From: Rhizobium sp. 32-5/1 | GTDB taxonomy: Bacteria; Pseudomonadota; Alphaproteobacteria; Rhizobiales; Rhizobiaceae | NCBI RefSeq assembly: GCF_029537235.1 | Contig: NZ_CP120638.1 | Coordinates: 2,435,501-2,499,500 of the forward strand | Direction of reading: 5' to 3' | DNA: 64,000 nucleotides | Shown here: in pieces, positions 27,346 to 38,005 of the stretch | Numbering within the stretch: position 1 is the stretch's first letter | Layout of the letters: every line of letters starts with the position of its first letter | The notes under the pieces: model-generated | Database searches by the model: none | What the model was told of the DNA's origin: nothing | What the model saw: only the letters and a program-made list of their open reading frames with translations | Program-made: the position numbers and the translations under genes

Positions 27346-29409
27346 TCAGGCAGCGAGCCCCTTTTTCGCCAGCATGGCATCCGGGCTTGGCAGCTTGCCG
27401 CGGAAGGCCTTGTAGGCATCTTCGGGATCGATGGCGCCACCGATCGAATAGATGTTGTCCTTCAAGCGCTTTGCCATCGCGCTGTCAAAGGCGTCGCCGG
27501 TCTCCTCGAAGGCGGCGAAGGCATCCGCGTCGAGTACCTCCGACCACATGTAGGAATAGTATCCGGCCGAATAACCATCGCCGGAAAACACATGCTGGAA
27601 ATGCGGTGTTGCGTGGCGCATGACGATCGAAGCCGGCATGCCGATCTTGTCCAGCACCTCGGCCTGCACCGCCATCGGGTCCGCCACCGCATCCCGCGTA
27701 TGGAAGGCCATGTCGACCAGTGCCGAAGAGGTGAACTCGACCGTGTTGAAACCGGAATTGAAGGTGCGCGCCGAAAGCACCTTGTCGAGCAGCGCCTGCG
27801 GCATCGGCTCGCCGGTCTGTTCGTGCACGGCATATTTTTTCAGAATCGCCGGCACGGTCAGCCAGTGTTCGTAAAGCTGCGACGGCAGTTCGACGAAATC
27901 GCGCGAGACGCTGGTTCCGGAAACGGAGGGATAGTTGACGTTCGACAGCATGCCGTGCAGCGCGTGGCCGAATTCGTGGAAGAGCGTGCGCGCATCGTCC
28001 AGTGATAGCAGCGCCGGCTTGCCGGCGGCAGGCTTGGCGAAGTTGCAGACATTGTAGATGATCGGAATTTCACCCTTCACACCGTTCTTCAGAAGCAGCT
28101 TGTGCTGTGACTGGAAGGCGCTCATCCAGGCGCCGGAGCGCTTCGAGGCGCGGGCGAAATAGTCGCCCAGAAACAGCGCGACAAGTTTTCCGTCTGCATC
28201 GCGAATGTCGAAGACGCGCACATCCGGGTGATAGCCGGCGACGCCCTTCTTCTCGGTGGCGGTAATGCCGAACAGCCGCTGCGCGACATCGAAGCAGGCA
28301 TCGATGATCTTTTCCAGCTGCAGATAGGGCTTCAGTTCGCTTTCGGAGAAATTGAAGCGTTCCGAGCGCAGCTTCTCCGCATAATGCCGCCAGTCCCAGG
28401 GCATGACTTCATGGTTCTTGCCTTCGGCCGCAATCAGCTTCGCGAGGTCAGCTTCTTCTTCGCGGGCCCGGACAACCGCCTTTTCCCAGACCTGCGTCAG
28501 AAGGCCGTTCACGGCGTCGGCGGTTTTCGCCATGGTGTTGTCGAGCTTGAGCGCGGCATAGTGTTCATAGCCCAGCAGCTTTGCCTTCTCGGCTCTGAGC
28601 GCCAGCGTCTCGCGGATGGTTTCGCGATTGTCGGTTTCGCCACTATTGGCGCCGCGCGCTGTCCAGGCGCGGAACGCCTGCTCGCGCAGGTCGCGTCTTT
28701 CGGAAAAGGTCAGGAACGGCTCGATGATCGAGCGCGACAGGGTGACGGCATATTTGCCTTCCTCGCCGCGGTCGCGGGCGGCCGACGCCATGGCATCCTT
28801 CAGAAACTCCGGAAGACCTGCAAGCTCGTCGCCGCCGGTCAGGATCAGCGCCCAGCTCTTTTCATCCGCCAGCACGTTCTGGCCGAATTTTGCGCCGAGG
28901 CTGGCCAGTGTTTCGTTGATCGCGGCAAGCCGTTCCTGCTCGGCCTTCGGCAGTTTGGCGCCGGATTTGACGAAGCCTTTCCAGTGCCGTTCCAGGACGC
29001 GCGTGGCTTCGAGATCGAGCCCCAGCGTTTGGCGATTTTCCCAGAGCGTGTCGATGCGCGCGAAAAGGGCTGTATTCATGCCGATCTTCGAATAGTGACG
29101 CGACATTTTCGGCGCGATCTCGCGCTCCAGCGATTGGATTGTGTCATTGGTATGGGCGCCGGCCTTGTTCCAGAACAGCGCGGAAACGCGCGACAGGCTG
29201 TCGCCGGCGATTTCCAGCGCCACGACGGTGTTTTCGAAGGTCGGCGCATCTGGATTGTTGGCGATGGCCTCGATCTCGGCTTCATGATCGGCGAGCGCGA
29301 CATCGAAGGCCGGGCCGAAATCCGTATCGTTGACAGCCTCGAAACGCGGCAGGCCGTCCGGGCCGTTCCATTCCGTCAGGGCCGGGTTGAGCGGGGTGCT
29401 GGTGGTCAT
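27346..29409 (-). CDS. dcp: M3-family zinc metallopeptidase (peptidyl-dipeptidase Dcp / oligopeptidase A)
   Basis: 687-aa cytoplasmic peptidase degrading short peptides. The zinc motif is in LFHEFGHALHGMLS at about residue 475, with the downstream glutamate ligand in SRDFVELPSQLYEHW. The length matches bacterial Dcp/PrlC proteins. Start ATG 29409 (MTTSTPLNPALTEWNGP). It lies upstream of typA on the same strand but is separated by about 180 bases and a hairpin, so probably a separate unit. Confidence 0.93.
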   Translation of the reverse strand: MTTSTPLNPALTEWNGPDGLPRFEAVNDTDFGPAFDVALADHEAEIEAIANNPDAPTFENTVVALEIAGDSLSRVSALFWNKAGAHTNDTIQSLEREIAPKMSRHYSKIGMNTALFARIDTLWENRQTLGLDLEATRVLERHWKGFVKSGAKLPKAEQERLAAINETLASLGAKFGQNVLADEKSWALILTGGDELAGLPEFLKDAMASAARDRGEEGKYAVTLSRSIIEPFLTFSERRDLREQAFRAWTARGANSGETDNRETIRETLALRAEKAKLLGYEHYAALKLDNTMAKTADAVNGLLTQVWEKAVVRAREEEADLAKLIAAEGKNHEVMPWDWRHYAEKLRSERFNFSESELKPYLQLEKIIDACFDVAQRLFGITATEKKGVAGYHPDVRVFDIRDADGKLVALFLGDYFARASKRSGAWMSAFQSQHKLLLKNGVKGEIPIIYNVCNFAKPAAGKPALLSLDDARTLFHEFGHALHGMLSNVNYPSVSGTSVSRDFVELPSQLYEHWLTVPAILKKYAVHEQTGEPMPQALLDKVLSARTFNSGFNTVEFTSSALVDMAFHTRDAVADPMAVQAEVLDKIGMPASIVMRHATPHFQHVFSGDGYSAGYYSYMWSEVLDADAFAAFEETGDAFDSAMAKRLKDNIYSIGGAIDPEDAYKAFRGKLPSPDAMLAKKGLAA

Positions 29410-29530
29410 TGCAATCTTCCTTCGTCTATTCTGTCACGCGCATTGCAGCGCGGGCGATGCCGTTGTCGACGGCGAATGTGGAGACCTCAAGGTCGTCTCG
29501 GGTTTGCTGTTTTCAAGTCGTTCCGGTTTT

Positions 29531-30171
29531 TCAGGGTTTGCGCAGACCCAGCAGTCCGGGGGCCGCATGCCAGATCGCCTGCACCGCAAAACCGATGAAG
29601 AGAAGGCCGGACAGCCGCACGATCGCCAGTTCGTGACGACGATAGAACCGCCGCACGATCGGCGCGCCGATGATGAAGATCAGGATCAGGTCGGCGGCAA
29701 CGAAGCCGAAGAAGGAGACCGCAAGCAGCATCGGTAGCGCGTCAAATTCCAGGGCATTGGCAGAGCCGGCGAGCAGCGCCGTGAAAGTTGCCAGCGCCAC
29801 CGGATAGCCCTTGGGATTGGTCAACCCGAAGATCAGCCCGCGGCGATAGGGACGCTCAACGACCAGCAGCGGCTGGTTTTCGCCGCGCGGCTTCGCGTTC
29901 AAAGCCGTCCAGCCGATCCAGGCGAGGTAGAGCCCGCAGAACAGGCCCAGAATGTCGAAAATCGTGCTGCCGATGGATTTCGCTCCGACAATCGCGACGA
30001 GGGCGAGTGCCGACCACAGCACGTCGCCGGCCAGATGCCCGCCCATGAACATCGCGCCGGCCTTGCGCCCCTGACCGGCGCCGATGCCAAGAAGGGCGAG
30101 GAAGGCCGGGCCGGGAATGAGAACGTAAAAAGGGCCGCCAGAAAGGCGCCGACGAGCAGGGTCTGCGACAT
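29531..30171 (-). CDS. LysE-family amino-acid exporter (one apparent frameshift)
   Basis: About 213 aa when corrected, with five to six membrane helices. Start ATG 30171 (MSQTLLVGAFLAALF). One missing T in the run at 30127-30131 (A5 on the plus strand) separates the first 15 residues from FYVLIPGPAFLALLGIGAGQG, the conserved PGPxxL region of the family. The later LTNPKGYPVALATFTALLAG segment corresponds to the family NPK motif. Substrate unknown. Confidence 0.82.
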
Positions 30172-30434
30172 GCAATCTCCTTGAAACAGATTGCCATTCG
30201 ATCCTGCCCGCATGATTCCGTCAAGCCACAGGCACGATCTTGCTGGCGCCAAATCGAAGGAAGAGGCTCTTTGAGCACCGGTCGCCTTGCATTGCCGTCG
30301 AATGGATGAGCTGATAATTGTCCGGCGGGCACGAGCCGCCCGCCTGCCAAGATTTGCGCGCTGGGCGGCTCGTTTTGCGCCTCAACCTGCAAAACAGGAT
30401 CGTCGCTCGGACGACACTGAGAAGGGAGCGACCC

Positions 30435-31628
30435 ATGGCGGACCGCATGACCGAACGGCGCACCAGCATGCTGGGTGCGCTTCTGGCGACACTCGGGCCA
30501 ATCTCAATGTCGCTCTATACCCCGGCCATGCCGCAGCTTGTTGAAGCCTTCGGCACGACGGAATCGGCGATCAAGCTGACGCTGTCGTTTTACTTTGCCG
30601 GGTTCGCCTTCGCCCAGCTTCTGGCCGGGCCGCTGTCAGATGCCTTCGGACGACGTGTGGCGACCTTGTCTTTCCTCGCGATTTACCTGGCCGGCAGCCT
30701 GCTTGCCGCCTATGCGCCAAGCGTCGACTGGCTTCTGGCCGGACGGCTGATCCAGGGCATAGGCGCCTCCGTCGGGATCACGGTCGCGCGCGCCATCGTG
30801 CGCGACCAGTTTGTCGGCGAGGAAGCCTCGCGGATCATGAACCTGATCGGCATCATGCTGGCGATCGGCCCGGCCATCGCGCCAACGCTTGGCGGCCTGA
30901 CGCTTGCCGCCTTCGGTTGGCAGTCGGTGTTCTTCCTGATGGTCGTCTTCGGCCTTCTCTCCTGCCTGACGATGATCGTCTTTCTGAAGGAAACGACGGT
31001 GCCGGAGCCTCACCGGGCACGTCCCGGGCCGGTCATGGCTGCCTATCGCACGCTTGCGTCCGACAGCCGATTTCTGGCGAGCGCCATGGTCATGGCGGGG
31101 GCCGTGGGCGCGCTCTATGCGCAGTCGACCATGCTGCCCTTCATCCTGATCCAGAAAGTCGGCCTGACGCCGACCCAATTCGGCATGGGCATGCCGATGC
31201 AGTCGGGCGCCTATTTCTCAGGCTCCATCGCGCTGCGTTTCTTCATGCGGCGCTTCAGTGGTGAGCAGGCGGTTCGCCTGGGCCTGCTTCTCATCGGCCT
31301 CGGCAGCCTGATGATCGTGCTGTCCGTCGTCTTGCTCGAGCCGCGTTTCCTGTCGATCATGATGCCGGTCTCGTTCTACACGTTGGGGATCGCCTTCGTC
31401 ACGCCGCAGATGACCACGGCCGCGATGTTTCCGTTTCCGCATATCGCCGGTTCCGCCTCTGCGCTGATGGGCTTCATCCAGATGGGCGCCGGGTTCGCGG
31501 CAGGCGTCGTTGCAGCCGTTCTCGGCATGCCGGTCCTCGCCTTCGGCACCGTCATCCCGATCATGGGCGCGATGTCGATAGCTGGCTATTTATGGTTCCT
31601 TTGGGCATGCCGCGTAAAGACTGCCTGA
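30435..31628 (+). CDS. Bcr/CflA-type multidrug MFS transporter
   Basis: 397 aa, about 12 membrane helices. Start ATG 30435 (MADRMTERRTSMLG) with AGGGAG upstream. Family motifs include SMSLYTPAMPQLVEAF in helix 1, the motif A loop GPLSDAFGRR and the motif C-like region GIMLAIGPAIAPTLGG. The substrate range cannot be read. Convergent with argG, whose terminator lies between. Confidence 0.87.
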   Translation: MADRMTERRTSMLGALLATLGPISMSLYTPAMPQLVEAFGTTESAIKLTLSFYFAGFAFAQLLAGPLSDAFGRRVATLSFLAIYLAGSLLAAYAPSVDWLLAGRLIQGIGASVGITVARAIVRDQFVGEEASRIMNLIGIMLAIGPAIAPTLGGLTLAAFGWQSVFFLMVVFGLLSCLTMIVFLKETTVPEPHRARPGPVMAAYRTLASDSRFLASAMVMAGAVGALYAQSTMLPFILIQKVGLTPTQFGMGMPMQSGAYFSGSIALRFFMRRFSGEQAVRLGLLLIGLGSLMIVLSVVLLEPRFLSIMMPVSFYTLGIAFVTPQMTTAAMFPFPHIAGSASALMGFIQMGAGFAAGVVAAVLGMPVLAFGTVIPIMGAMSIAGYLWFLWACRVKTA

Positions 31629-31656
31629 AGCGTCACTAGACCTTTTGAATAATCAT

Positions 31657-31687
31657 GAAAAAGCCCGCGACGAAGACGCCGCGGGCT
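31657..31687 (-). terminator. Rho-independent terminator after argG
   Basis: On the minus strand AGCCCGCG / CGCGGGCT form a perfect 8-bp stem with an 11-base loop, followed by TTTT. It lies 30 bases beyond the argG stop, between two convergent genes. Confidence 0.85.
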
Positions 31688-31716
31688 CACAGACATGCTT
31701 TTCAAGAAAAACAGTA

Positions 31717-32937
31717 TTACTTGCGGTTGCGGGCCGCCAGCGTGCGCAGGCGCAGCGCGTTGAGCTTGATAAACCCTGCGGCGTCCTTCTGGTCGTAGGC
31801 GCCCTGGTCGTCCTCGAAGGTCACTAGCTGATCGGAATAGAGCGACTTGTCGCTCGACCGTCCCGTAACCATGACATTGCCCTTGTAGAGCTTCAAAGTC
31901 ACTTCGCCCTCGACATGCTCCTGGCTCTTGTCGATCAGCGCCTGCAGCATTTCGCGCTCGGGCGAGAACCAGAAGCCGTAATAGATCAGCTCGGCGTAGC
32001 GCGGCATGATGTCGTCCTTGAGGTGGGCTGCACCCCGGTCGAGCGTGATCGATTCAATGGCGCGGTGGGCGGTGAGCAGGATCGTGCCGCCGGGGGTCTC
32101 GTAGATGCCGCGCGACTTCATGCCGACGAAGCGGTTCTCGACCAGATCGAGACGACCGATGCCGTTGTCACGGCCAAGCGCATTGAGGGCGGTCAGGATC
32201 GAGGCCGGGCTCATTTCCCTGCCGTCGATCGAGACGGCATCACCCTTGCGGAAGCCGATCGTAACGGTGGTCGCGACGTCAGGCGCTTCTTCCGGCGAAA
32301 TCGTGCGCATGTAGACGTAGTTCGGGGCCTCGACGGCCGGGTCCTCGAGAACCTTGCCCTCGGAGGACGAGTGCAGCAGGTTGGCGTCAACGGAGAAAGG
32401 CGCTTCGCCCTTCTTGTCCTTGGCAACCGGGATCTGGTGCTTTTCGGCAAATTCGAGCAGGTCCGTGCGGCTCTTGAACGACCAGTCGCGCCAGGGGGCG
32501 ATGATCTTGATATCGGGGTTGAGCGCATAGGCCGAAAGCTCGAAGCGAACCTGGTCGTTGCCCTTGCCGGTCGCGCCGTGGGCGATGGCATCAGCGCCGG
32601 TTTCTCGGGCGATGTCGATCAGGTGCTTGGAGATCAGAGGGCGGGCGATCGAGGTGCCGAGCAGGTAGACGCCTTCATAGACGGCGTTGGCGCGGAACAT
32701 TGGGAACACGAAATCCTTGACGAACTCCTCGCGCACATCGCGGATAAAGATATCCTTGATGCCCATCATCTCGGCCTTCTTGCGGGCCGGCTCCAATTCT
32801 TCCCCCTGGCCGAGATCGGCGGTGAAGGTGACGACTTCGGCGCCGAGTTCTGTCTGGAGCCATTTCAGGATGATCGAGGTGTCGAGGCCGCCGGAATAGG
32901 CGAGGACGACTTTCTTCACTTGCTTCTGCGATGTCAT
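31717..32937 (-). CDS. argG: Argininosuccinate synthase
   Basis: Joins citrulline and aspartate with ATP in arginine synthesis. 406 aa from ATG 32937 ([17 protein letters not shown]); an in-frame upstream start at 32970 would add 11 residues not seen in the family. The PP-loop is AYSGGLDTS. Citrulline/aspartate-binding segments include [15 protein letters not shown] and [18 protein letters not shown]. Complete and in one frame. Confidence 0.96.
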   Translation of the reverse strand: MTSQKQVKKVVLAYSGGLDTSIILKWLQTELGAEVVTFTADLGQGEELEPARKKAEMMGIKDIFIRDVREEFVKDFVFPMFRANAVYEGVYLLGTSIARPLISKHLIDIARETGADAIAHGATGKGNDQVRFELSAYALNPDIKIIAPWRDWSFKSRTDLLEFAEKHQIPVAKDKKGEAPFSVDANLLHSSSEGKVLEDPAVEAPNYVYMRTISPEEAPDVATTVTIGFRKGDAVSIDGREMSPASILTALNALGRDNGIGRLDLVENRFVGMKSRGIYETPGGTILLTAHRAIESITLDRGAAHLKDDIMPRYAELIYYGFWFSPEREMLQALIDKSQEHVEGEVTLKLYKGNVMVTGRSSDKSLYSDQLVTFEDDQGAYDQKDAAGFIKLNALRLRTLAARNRK

Positions 32938-33193
32938 GGGCTTGATGTCCGTCTGGTCTTTGTGCGGCACGGTCTGTGCCGCATGGAAAATTTCGCGGCA
33001 CTTTTAGCCAGATTATGCGTTCGTGCAAGACGCAGAGGCCGTTGCCGCGCCTGGTGCTGCACAAAGATGCGCCGCGGATAGCGAATTCCGCGCGCAAGAG
33101 CCGTGTCTCGTTCGAATTGAACCTGCGGCTTCAAGAGCATTTAAACAATTGCCCTTTACCGTACAGTGTCAGGTGAGTGCTGCAGGAAACGAA

Positions 33194-34173
33194 ATGGACG
33201 ACGTCGACATAGTTCCTCATGAGGTCCTGGCCTCCATGCTGATGCGGATGTTCGAATTCGCACCTGTCGCCATGTCCATCACCACCAGCGATATGCAGAC
33301 GTCGAGCTATGCAAAGGTCAATGACGCCTATCTGCGGCTCACCGGTTTGAAATGGGAAAACATCCGAGGCCGCAAGCTCATCTCGGAAGGTGCTGCAATC
33401 GACAGTCCCGCCCGCAACCGGCGTCACCGCATGCTGGCCGAGGAGGGCTCCTATGAACTCGAGGAAGTCGAGATCGCCCATGTCGACGGGACGATCATCC
33501 CGACGCTGATCTCGGCGCAGCGCACGGTGGTCAACGGCGTCTCCTTCGATGTCGAAATTCTGATCGACGTGTCGGCGCGTGTCCGCCAGCAACGCGAGAT
33601 CGAGAACGCGCTGAAGGCTTCGGCCCGCACAGACGTTCTGTCCGGCCTGCCCAACCGGGCCTGTTTCGACGAGGTTGTCGCCGAGGCTGTTGTGCATATG
33701 GACGAGACGGAAAAAGGCTGGCGCTCGCCTTCATCGATCTCAACGGCTTCAAGGCCGTGAATGATACGATGGGTCACGCCGCGGGCGATGAGGTATTGCG
33801 GGTCATTGCCAGCCGTCTGCGCGAAAGTTTCCGTGCAACGGACTTCATCGCGCGCATCGGCGGCGACGAATTCGTCGTGTTGCTGGAGCTTGATCCGATG
33901 CTGGTGCCGAACCTGCAGCACAGTTTGCAGGAAACCATGGAGCGGATCTTCAAGCCGATCCCGGTCGATGGGCATGTGACCTATACCGGTGCTGCCGTCG
34001 GAGTTACCTTCCTGCAGGCAGACGACACAGCCGCTTCCTTCGTCAAACGGGCGGACGACTACATGTACGTCGCCAAGACCACCGAGCAGCGGGTTGCCAT
34101 TGTCTGCTTCGGCCAGGTCGTCGAAAAGCCACTCGTTAAGGTTCGGCATAATCGGCGCGGCACGCAGCGGTAA
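33194..34173 (+). CDS. PAS-GGDEF diguanylate cyclase (one apparent frameshift)
   Basis: About 326 aa when corrected. Start ATG 33194 (MDDVDIVPHEVLASMLMRMF) with AGGA 8 bases upstream. A PAS domain covers about residues 18-140 (FEFAPVAMSITTSDMQ; LRLTGLKWENIRGR). The GGDEF domain covers about residues 155-315: TDVLSGLPNRACFDE, then FIDLNGFKAVNDTMGHAAGD, then ARIGGDEFVVLLE. The signature is intact, and RATD five residues before it fits the allosteric c-di-GMP I-site (RxxD). One A is missing at A5 33711-33715, between the first two of these. No membrane segment is visible, so a cytoplasmic sensor is expected. Confidence 0.88.
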
Positions 34174-34284
34174 TCACCGGACTTGGATTCACGAAAATTG
34201 TTGTGCTGTGAAAAAAACGCCGAGCCGAATTGGTTGCTGCGTGTTATCGACACGGAACGATCGAGTTTCGCGAAAGAACATCCC

Positions 34285-34926
34285 ATGGACTTCCTGCCAA
34301 GCCTGCCGACGCTTCTGGCTTTCACCGCAGCAACCCTGCTGCTCGCCGCCACGCCGGGCCCGGACATGACGCTTTCGATCAGCCGCGCCTTGTCTCAGGG
34401 CAAGGCCGCCGCGATGTACGTCGTTGTTGGCACAAGTCTCGGCTGCCTTGTTCATACTCTGCTGGTCGCCTTCGGTGTCTCCGCCCTTATCACCGCATCA
34501 CCGACGGCATTTCTTGTGTTGAAGACCGGCGGCGCCGCCTATCTCTTCTGGCTTGCAATCCAGGCCATCCGTTTCGGCTCCACCCTGTCGGTGAAAAAGG
34601 TCGATGATTCCGGCGCCTCGCCCCTGTCAAATATTTCGACCGGCTTCGGCGTCAATCTGCTCAATCCCAAGGTCATCATCTTCTTCATGACCTTCCTGCC
34701 GCAATTCGTCACGGCCCATGACCCGAACGTCACGGCCAAACTTTTGTTCTTCGGCATCTTCTTCATTTTCGCCGCCATGCCGGTCAACATCGCCGTCATC
34801 CTGACGGCCGATTGGCTTTCCGCCTGGCTGCAGCGCAAGAAGAGCGTGATGCGGGCGATCGACTACACCTTCGCTGGCGTCTTCTCGATCTTTGCGGTGA
34901 AGATCCTGTTCACGCAGACGCGCTGA
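34285..34926 (+). CDS. LysE/RhtB-family amino-acid exporter
   Basis: 213 aa from ATG 34285 (MDFLPSLPTLLAFTAATLLL). Six hydrophobic segments; the family motif TPGPDMTLSISRAL follows helix 1, and NLLNPKVIIFFMTFLPQF carries the NPK signature of RhtB exporters. An upstream in-frame ATG at 34183 has no similarity. A second, less similar LysE gene lies at 29531-30171. Confidence 0.88.
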   Translation: MDFLPSLPTLLAFTAATLLLAATPGPDMTLSISRALSQGKAAAMYVVVGTSLGCLVHTLLVAFGVSALITASPTAFLVLKTGGAAYLFWLAIQAIRFGSTLSVKKVDDSGASPLSNISTGFGVNLLNPKVIIFFMTFLPQFVTAHDPNVTAKLLFFGIFFIFAAMPVNIAVILTADWLSAWLQRKKSVMRAIDYTFAGVFSIFAVKILFTQTR

Positions 34927-34972
34927 AGCACGGCCGGAGGCCGTCCCAAGGTCTGATCCATGTTCGCCAGGT

Positions 34973-36208
34973 TCAGTCGTCTTCGCCGTGATTTGCGATC
35001 ATCAGCGCTTCGAGCGCCATGCGATCGACCTTGCGCATGCGTTCGCTGTCGGATTTCAGCTGACCGCAGGCGGCGAGAATATCGCGGCCGCGCGGGGTGC
35101 GGATCGGTGAGGCGTAGCCGGCCGCATTGATGAAGTCGGCAAACTTTTCGATCTGCTCCCATTTCGAACACTGGTAGTTCGTGCCCGGCCAGGGATTGAA
35201 CGGGATGAGGTTGATCTTCGCCGGAATACCCTTCAAGAGCCGCACCAGTTCCTTGGCGTCTTCGAGGCTGTCATTGACGCCTTCGAGCATCACATATTCG
35301 AAGGTGATGCGGCGGGCATTCGAGACGCCGGGATAGTTGCGGCAGGCGTCGAGCAGGTCCTTCAGCGGATATTTCTTGTTGATCGGCACGAGCATGTCGC
35401 GCAGGTCGTCCTTCACCGCATGCAGCGAGATTGCCAGCATGACGCCGATCTCCTCGCCGGTACGAAAGATTTCAGGCACGATGCCGGAGGTCGAAAGCGT
35501 GACCCGGCGGCGCGACAGCGACAGGCCGTCGCCATCGGTCGCGATCAGAAGTGCTGTCTTGACGTTCTCGAAATTGTAGAGCGGCTCGCCCATGCCCATC
35601 ATCACCATATTGGTGACCTTGCGGCCCTCATTGGGAACGATCGCGCCGGCCGGCGTGTCGCGGTCGGGAAAGTCGCCCAGCCGATCGCGCGCGAGCAGCA
35701 GCTGCGAGAGGATTTCCTCCGCCGTCAGGTTGCGGACCAGCTTCTGGGTGCCGGTGTGGCAGAACGAACAGGTGAGTGTGCAGCCGACCTGGCTGGAGAC
35801 ACAGAGCGTGCCGCGGCCTTCTTCGGGAATATAGACCGTCTCGATTTCGACCGGACGGCCGGCGCCGCGCGGCGGAAAGCGCATCAGCCACTTGCGCGTG
35901 CCGTCATTGGAGATCTGCTCCTCGACGATTTCCGGCCGGGCGATGGTGAAATGCCGCTTGAGCATTTCGCGCAGGTCCTTGGAAACATTGGTCATATGGT
36001 CGAAATCGGAGACGCCGCGGACATACAGCCAGTGCCAGAGCTGGCTGACCCGCATCTTCACCTGTTTCTGCGGCACGCCGGCGCCGGCCAGAGCCTGCCC
36101 CAGATCCTCGCGCGACAGGCCGATCAGTGACGGCATTTCCGGGGCCGGGCCTGTACGGATCGGTGCCTTGACCGGACGGTCCAGATTGAGTGCTTCAGTC
36201 GCGGCCAT
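34973..36208 (-). CDS. rlmN: Dual-specificity RNA methyltransferase RlmN
   Basis: Radical-SAM enzyme that makes 2-methyladenosine at A2503 of 23S rRNA and A37 of some tRNAs. 411 aa from ATG 36208 ([16 protein letters not shown]) with GGGAA upstream; in-frame starts at 36217 and 36247 exist. The cluster motif is [13 protein letters not shown] (CxxxCxxC); the C-terminal catalytic cysteine lies in [19 protein letters not shown]-type sequence and [11 protein letters not shown] are characteristic. Confidence 0.95.
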   Translation of the reverse strand: MAATEALNLDRPVKAPIRTGPAPEMPSLIGLSREDLGQALAGAGVPQKQVKMRVSQLWHWLYVRGVSDFDHMTNVSKDLREMLKRHFTIARPEIVEEQISNDGTRKWLMRFPPRGAGRPVEIETVYIPEEGRGTLCVSSQVGCTLTCSFCHTGTQKLVRNLTAEEILSQLLLARDRLGDFPDRDTPAGAIVPNEGRKVTNMVMMGMGEPLYNFENVKTALLIATDGDGLSLSRRRVTLSTSGIVPEIFRTGEEIGVMLAISLHAVKDDLRDMLVPINKKYPLKDLLDACRNYPGVSNARRITFEYVMLEGVNDSLEDAKELVRLLKGIPAKINLIPFNPWPGTNYQCSKWEQIEKFADFINAAGYASPIRTPRGRDILAACGQLKSDSERMRKVDRMALEALMIANHGEDD

Positions 36209-36424
36209 GTCTGCCATTTCCCATTCTGCAACGCCAAGGCCCGTCAAGCGTATTGCCTGCAGTCCGTCGCGTAAAATGCTGAGATCAGTGTTCGTTTGCC
36301 GCGCATCGGGATCGTCAACGGATCCGCGCAGCCATCATTGGACGGGCCTTTAGCACGCTTTTTGCCAATCGTCACCCTCCCGGCCTTCAGGGCAGATCTG
36401 CAATTTGCAAATGCCTTAACGGCC

Positions 36425-36447
36425 AAAGGCCGGACAAGCCGGCCTTT
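36425..36447 (-). terminator. Terminator after the IalB-family gene
   Basis: Perfect 9-bp stem AAAGGCCGG / CCGGCCTTT with a 5-base loop, 25 bases past the stop at 36472. The T-run is short, so termination efficiency is uncertain. Confidence 0.55.
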
Positions 36448-36471
36448 GCGAGTCGGTCAAGCGAGGTTGCC

Positions 36472-36975
36472 TTACTTGCAGGTTTCGATCTGCTTCAGGG
36501 CAGCCGAAATGCCTGATAGGGAATAGGAGTAGGCGGTCGGCGTGCCCTTGCGCGATTTTGCCGCGACAGACATGGCCTTGCCGCTCTTCATGGCCGCGAC
36601 CAGCGCCGGCTCTTCGGCAGCGTTCTCGACCCAGGCCGAATTGCCCTTGGTGAACAGCGTGAAGGACCGTTCGTCGATCTTGACGACGACCTTGGAATTT
36701 TCCTGTAGCGGATAGCCCATCATCGCCTGCGGCTCGTAGGAGATATTCTGGCCCGGGCGCTGCGAGACCAGGAAGAAGATGTCGCCGTGATCGACATTGG
36801 CCGGGCTCTTTTCCTTTGGTACCGACAGCACATAGCAAACCTTGCCGGCGCCGGCCGTATAGGAATAGGCACCCCAGGCATTGAACTGCTGGATTCGGGT
36901 TGGCGACTGGGCCGAGGCCACGCTGGCAAAAGAAAGCACGATTGCGAGAGCGGTGGTGAGCTTTGTTACAAACAT
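36472..36975 (-). CDS. Invasion-associated locus B (IalB) family protein
   Basis: 167 aa with a Sec signal peptide (MFVTKLTTALAIVLSFASVASA, cleavage near ASA-QS), so exported to the periplasm. The mature part has the IalB-family layout: an N-terminal FNAWGAYSY segment, CYVLSVPKEKSP, a middle DERSFTLF region and a C-terminal SLSGISAALKQIETCK. Two cysteines, in the CYV segment and at the C-terminus, may form a disulfide. IalB homologues are widespread in Rhizobiales; the biochemical role is unknown. Confidence 0.8.
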   Translation of the reverse strand: MFVTKLTTALAIVLSFASVASAQSPTRIQQFNAWGAYSYTAGAGKVCYVLSVPKEKSPANVDHGDIFFLVSQRPGQNISYEPQAMMGYPLQENSKVVVKIDERSFTLFTKGNSAWVENAAEEPALVAAMKSGKAMSVAAKSRKGTPTAYSYSLSGISAALKQIETCK

Positions 36976-37429
36976 AATGTCCTGCCGGTTTCTTAGCTGC
37001 CACGTCCGATCCTGGATATGGGCCGGGTACGCATGGTCACGATTTGATTGATTTTGACTTAATTCAGGTTACCAAACCGTCAACAATCCTGAATTTCCTT
37101 CATACCCGGTTCATTGCGAAACACATACGACAGAACCGTACCGAGATTTCAAGGTCGGCACAATGTTACCGGCGAGCCTTGCCCGTTCGTCCGGTCGCGT
37201 GTCCGGTTTGAATTTGCCCCGTAAAGAACGTTGCCCGCAGTCCGATTTCGCGGCCTGCTTGTCACCCCATGCCCCTTGTGCCGGGTTTCCTCCATCGTGT
37301 GATGGAATACCGATACAAGGCAACGTTTTATGTCACAAAGAATCAGGCAAGAGTTTGACGTTTCGCAAAAGCGTTGTACCTGTGGTGCAAATATAGAAAA
37401 GACGGACTGAGGGAGGCCGGCAGAGCGGA
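36976..37429. other. Intergenic region between IalB-family gene and ECF sigma gene
   Basis: About 454 bases without a supported gene; divergent promoters are expected. GGAAT (37304-37308), 15 bases, CGTT (37324-37327) resembles the ECF-type pattern GGAAC-N16-GTT with one mismatch. The sequence is more AT-rich than its neighbours near 37040-37110. Confidence 0.5.
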
Positions 37430-37998
37430 ATGGATGTTGATGCAAAACAGCATTTCGCCAATCTTGCGGTCTCCGTCGCGGAAAAGCGTGACCAGACGGC
37501 TTTTGCAGCCCTTTTCGATTTCTTTGCGCCGCGACTGAAATCCTTCCTGATGCGCCAGAATATGCCGGCGATGGAGGCCGAGGAACTGGCGCAGGAAGTC
37601 ATGGTGGTGCTGTGGCAAAAGGCGCATCTTTACGACCCCGCCAAATCCTCGCTATCCACCTGGCTGTTTCGGATCGCCCGCAACCGCCGCATCGATGCGG
37701 CCCGGCGTCAGCGCAACCGGACGCTGGACGAAACCGATCCCTCTCTGATGCCTGCGGCCCCGCAGCACCCGATGCGCTGGTCGAAAACAGCGACCGCGAG
37801 CAGTTCGTGCGCGTTGCGTTGGAAAAACTGCCCGAGGAGCAGATCGCGCTAATCCGCATGGCCTTCTTCTTCGGTCAATCGCATTCGGAGATTTCGGCCG
37901 CCACGGGCATTCCGCTGGGCACTGTGAAATCGCGCATCCGGCTCGCCTTCGGCAAACTCAAGAAACTGCTCGAGGAAGACGGCGTCGATAGCGCTTGA
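37430..37998 (+). CDS. ECF-subfamily RNA polymerase sigma factor (one apparent frameshift)
   Basis: About 189 aa when corrected. Region 2 is seen in FAALFDFFAPRLKSFLMRQ and EELAQEVMVVLWQKAHLYD, followed by STWLFRIARNRRIDAARR; region 4 is LPEEQIALIRMAFFFGQSHSEI and GIPLGTVKSRIRLAFGKLK. One base is missing near C4 37758-37761 in the linker between regions 2 and 4. The gene has GGGAGG upstream, though somewhat far from the ATG. ECF factors of this type usually have an anti-sigma gene immediately downstream, but here the next gene is a convergent YkvA-family gene, so no obvious anti-sigma partner is present. Confidence 0.87.
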
Positions 37999-38005
37999 GG
38001 AGAGG

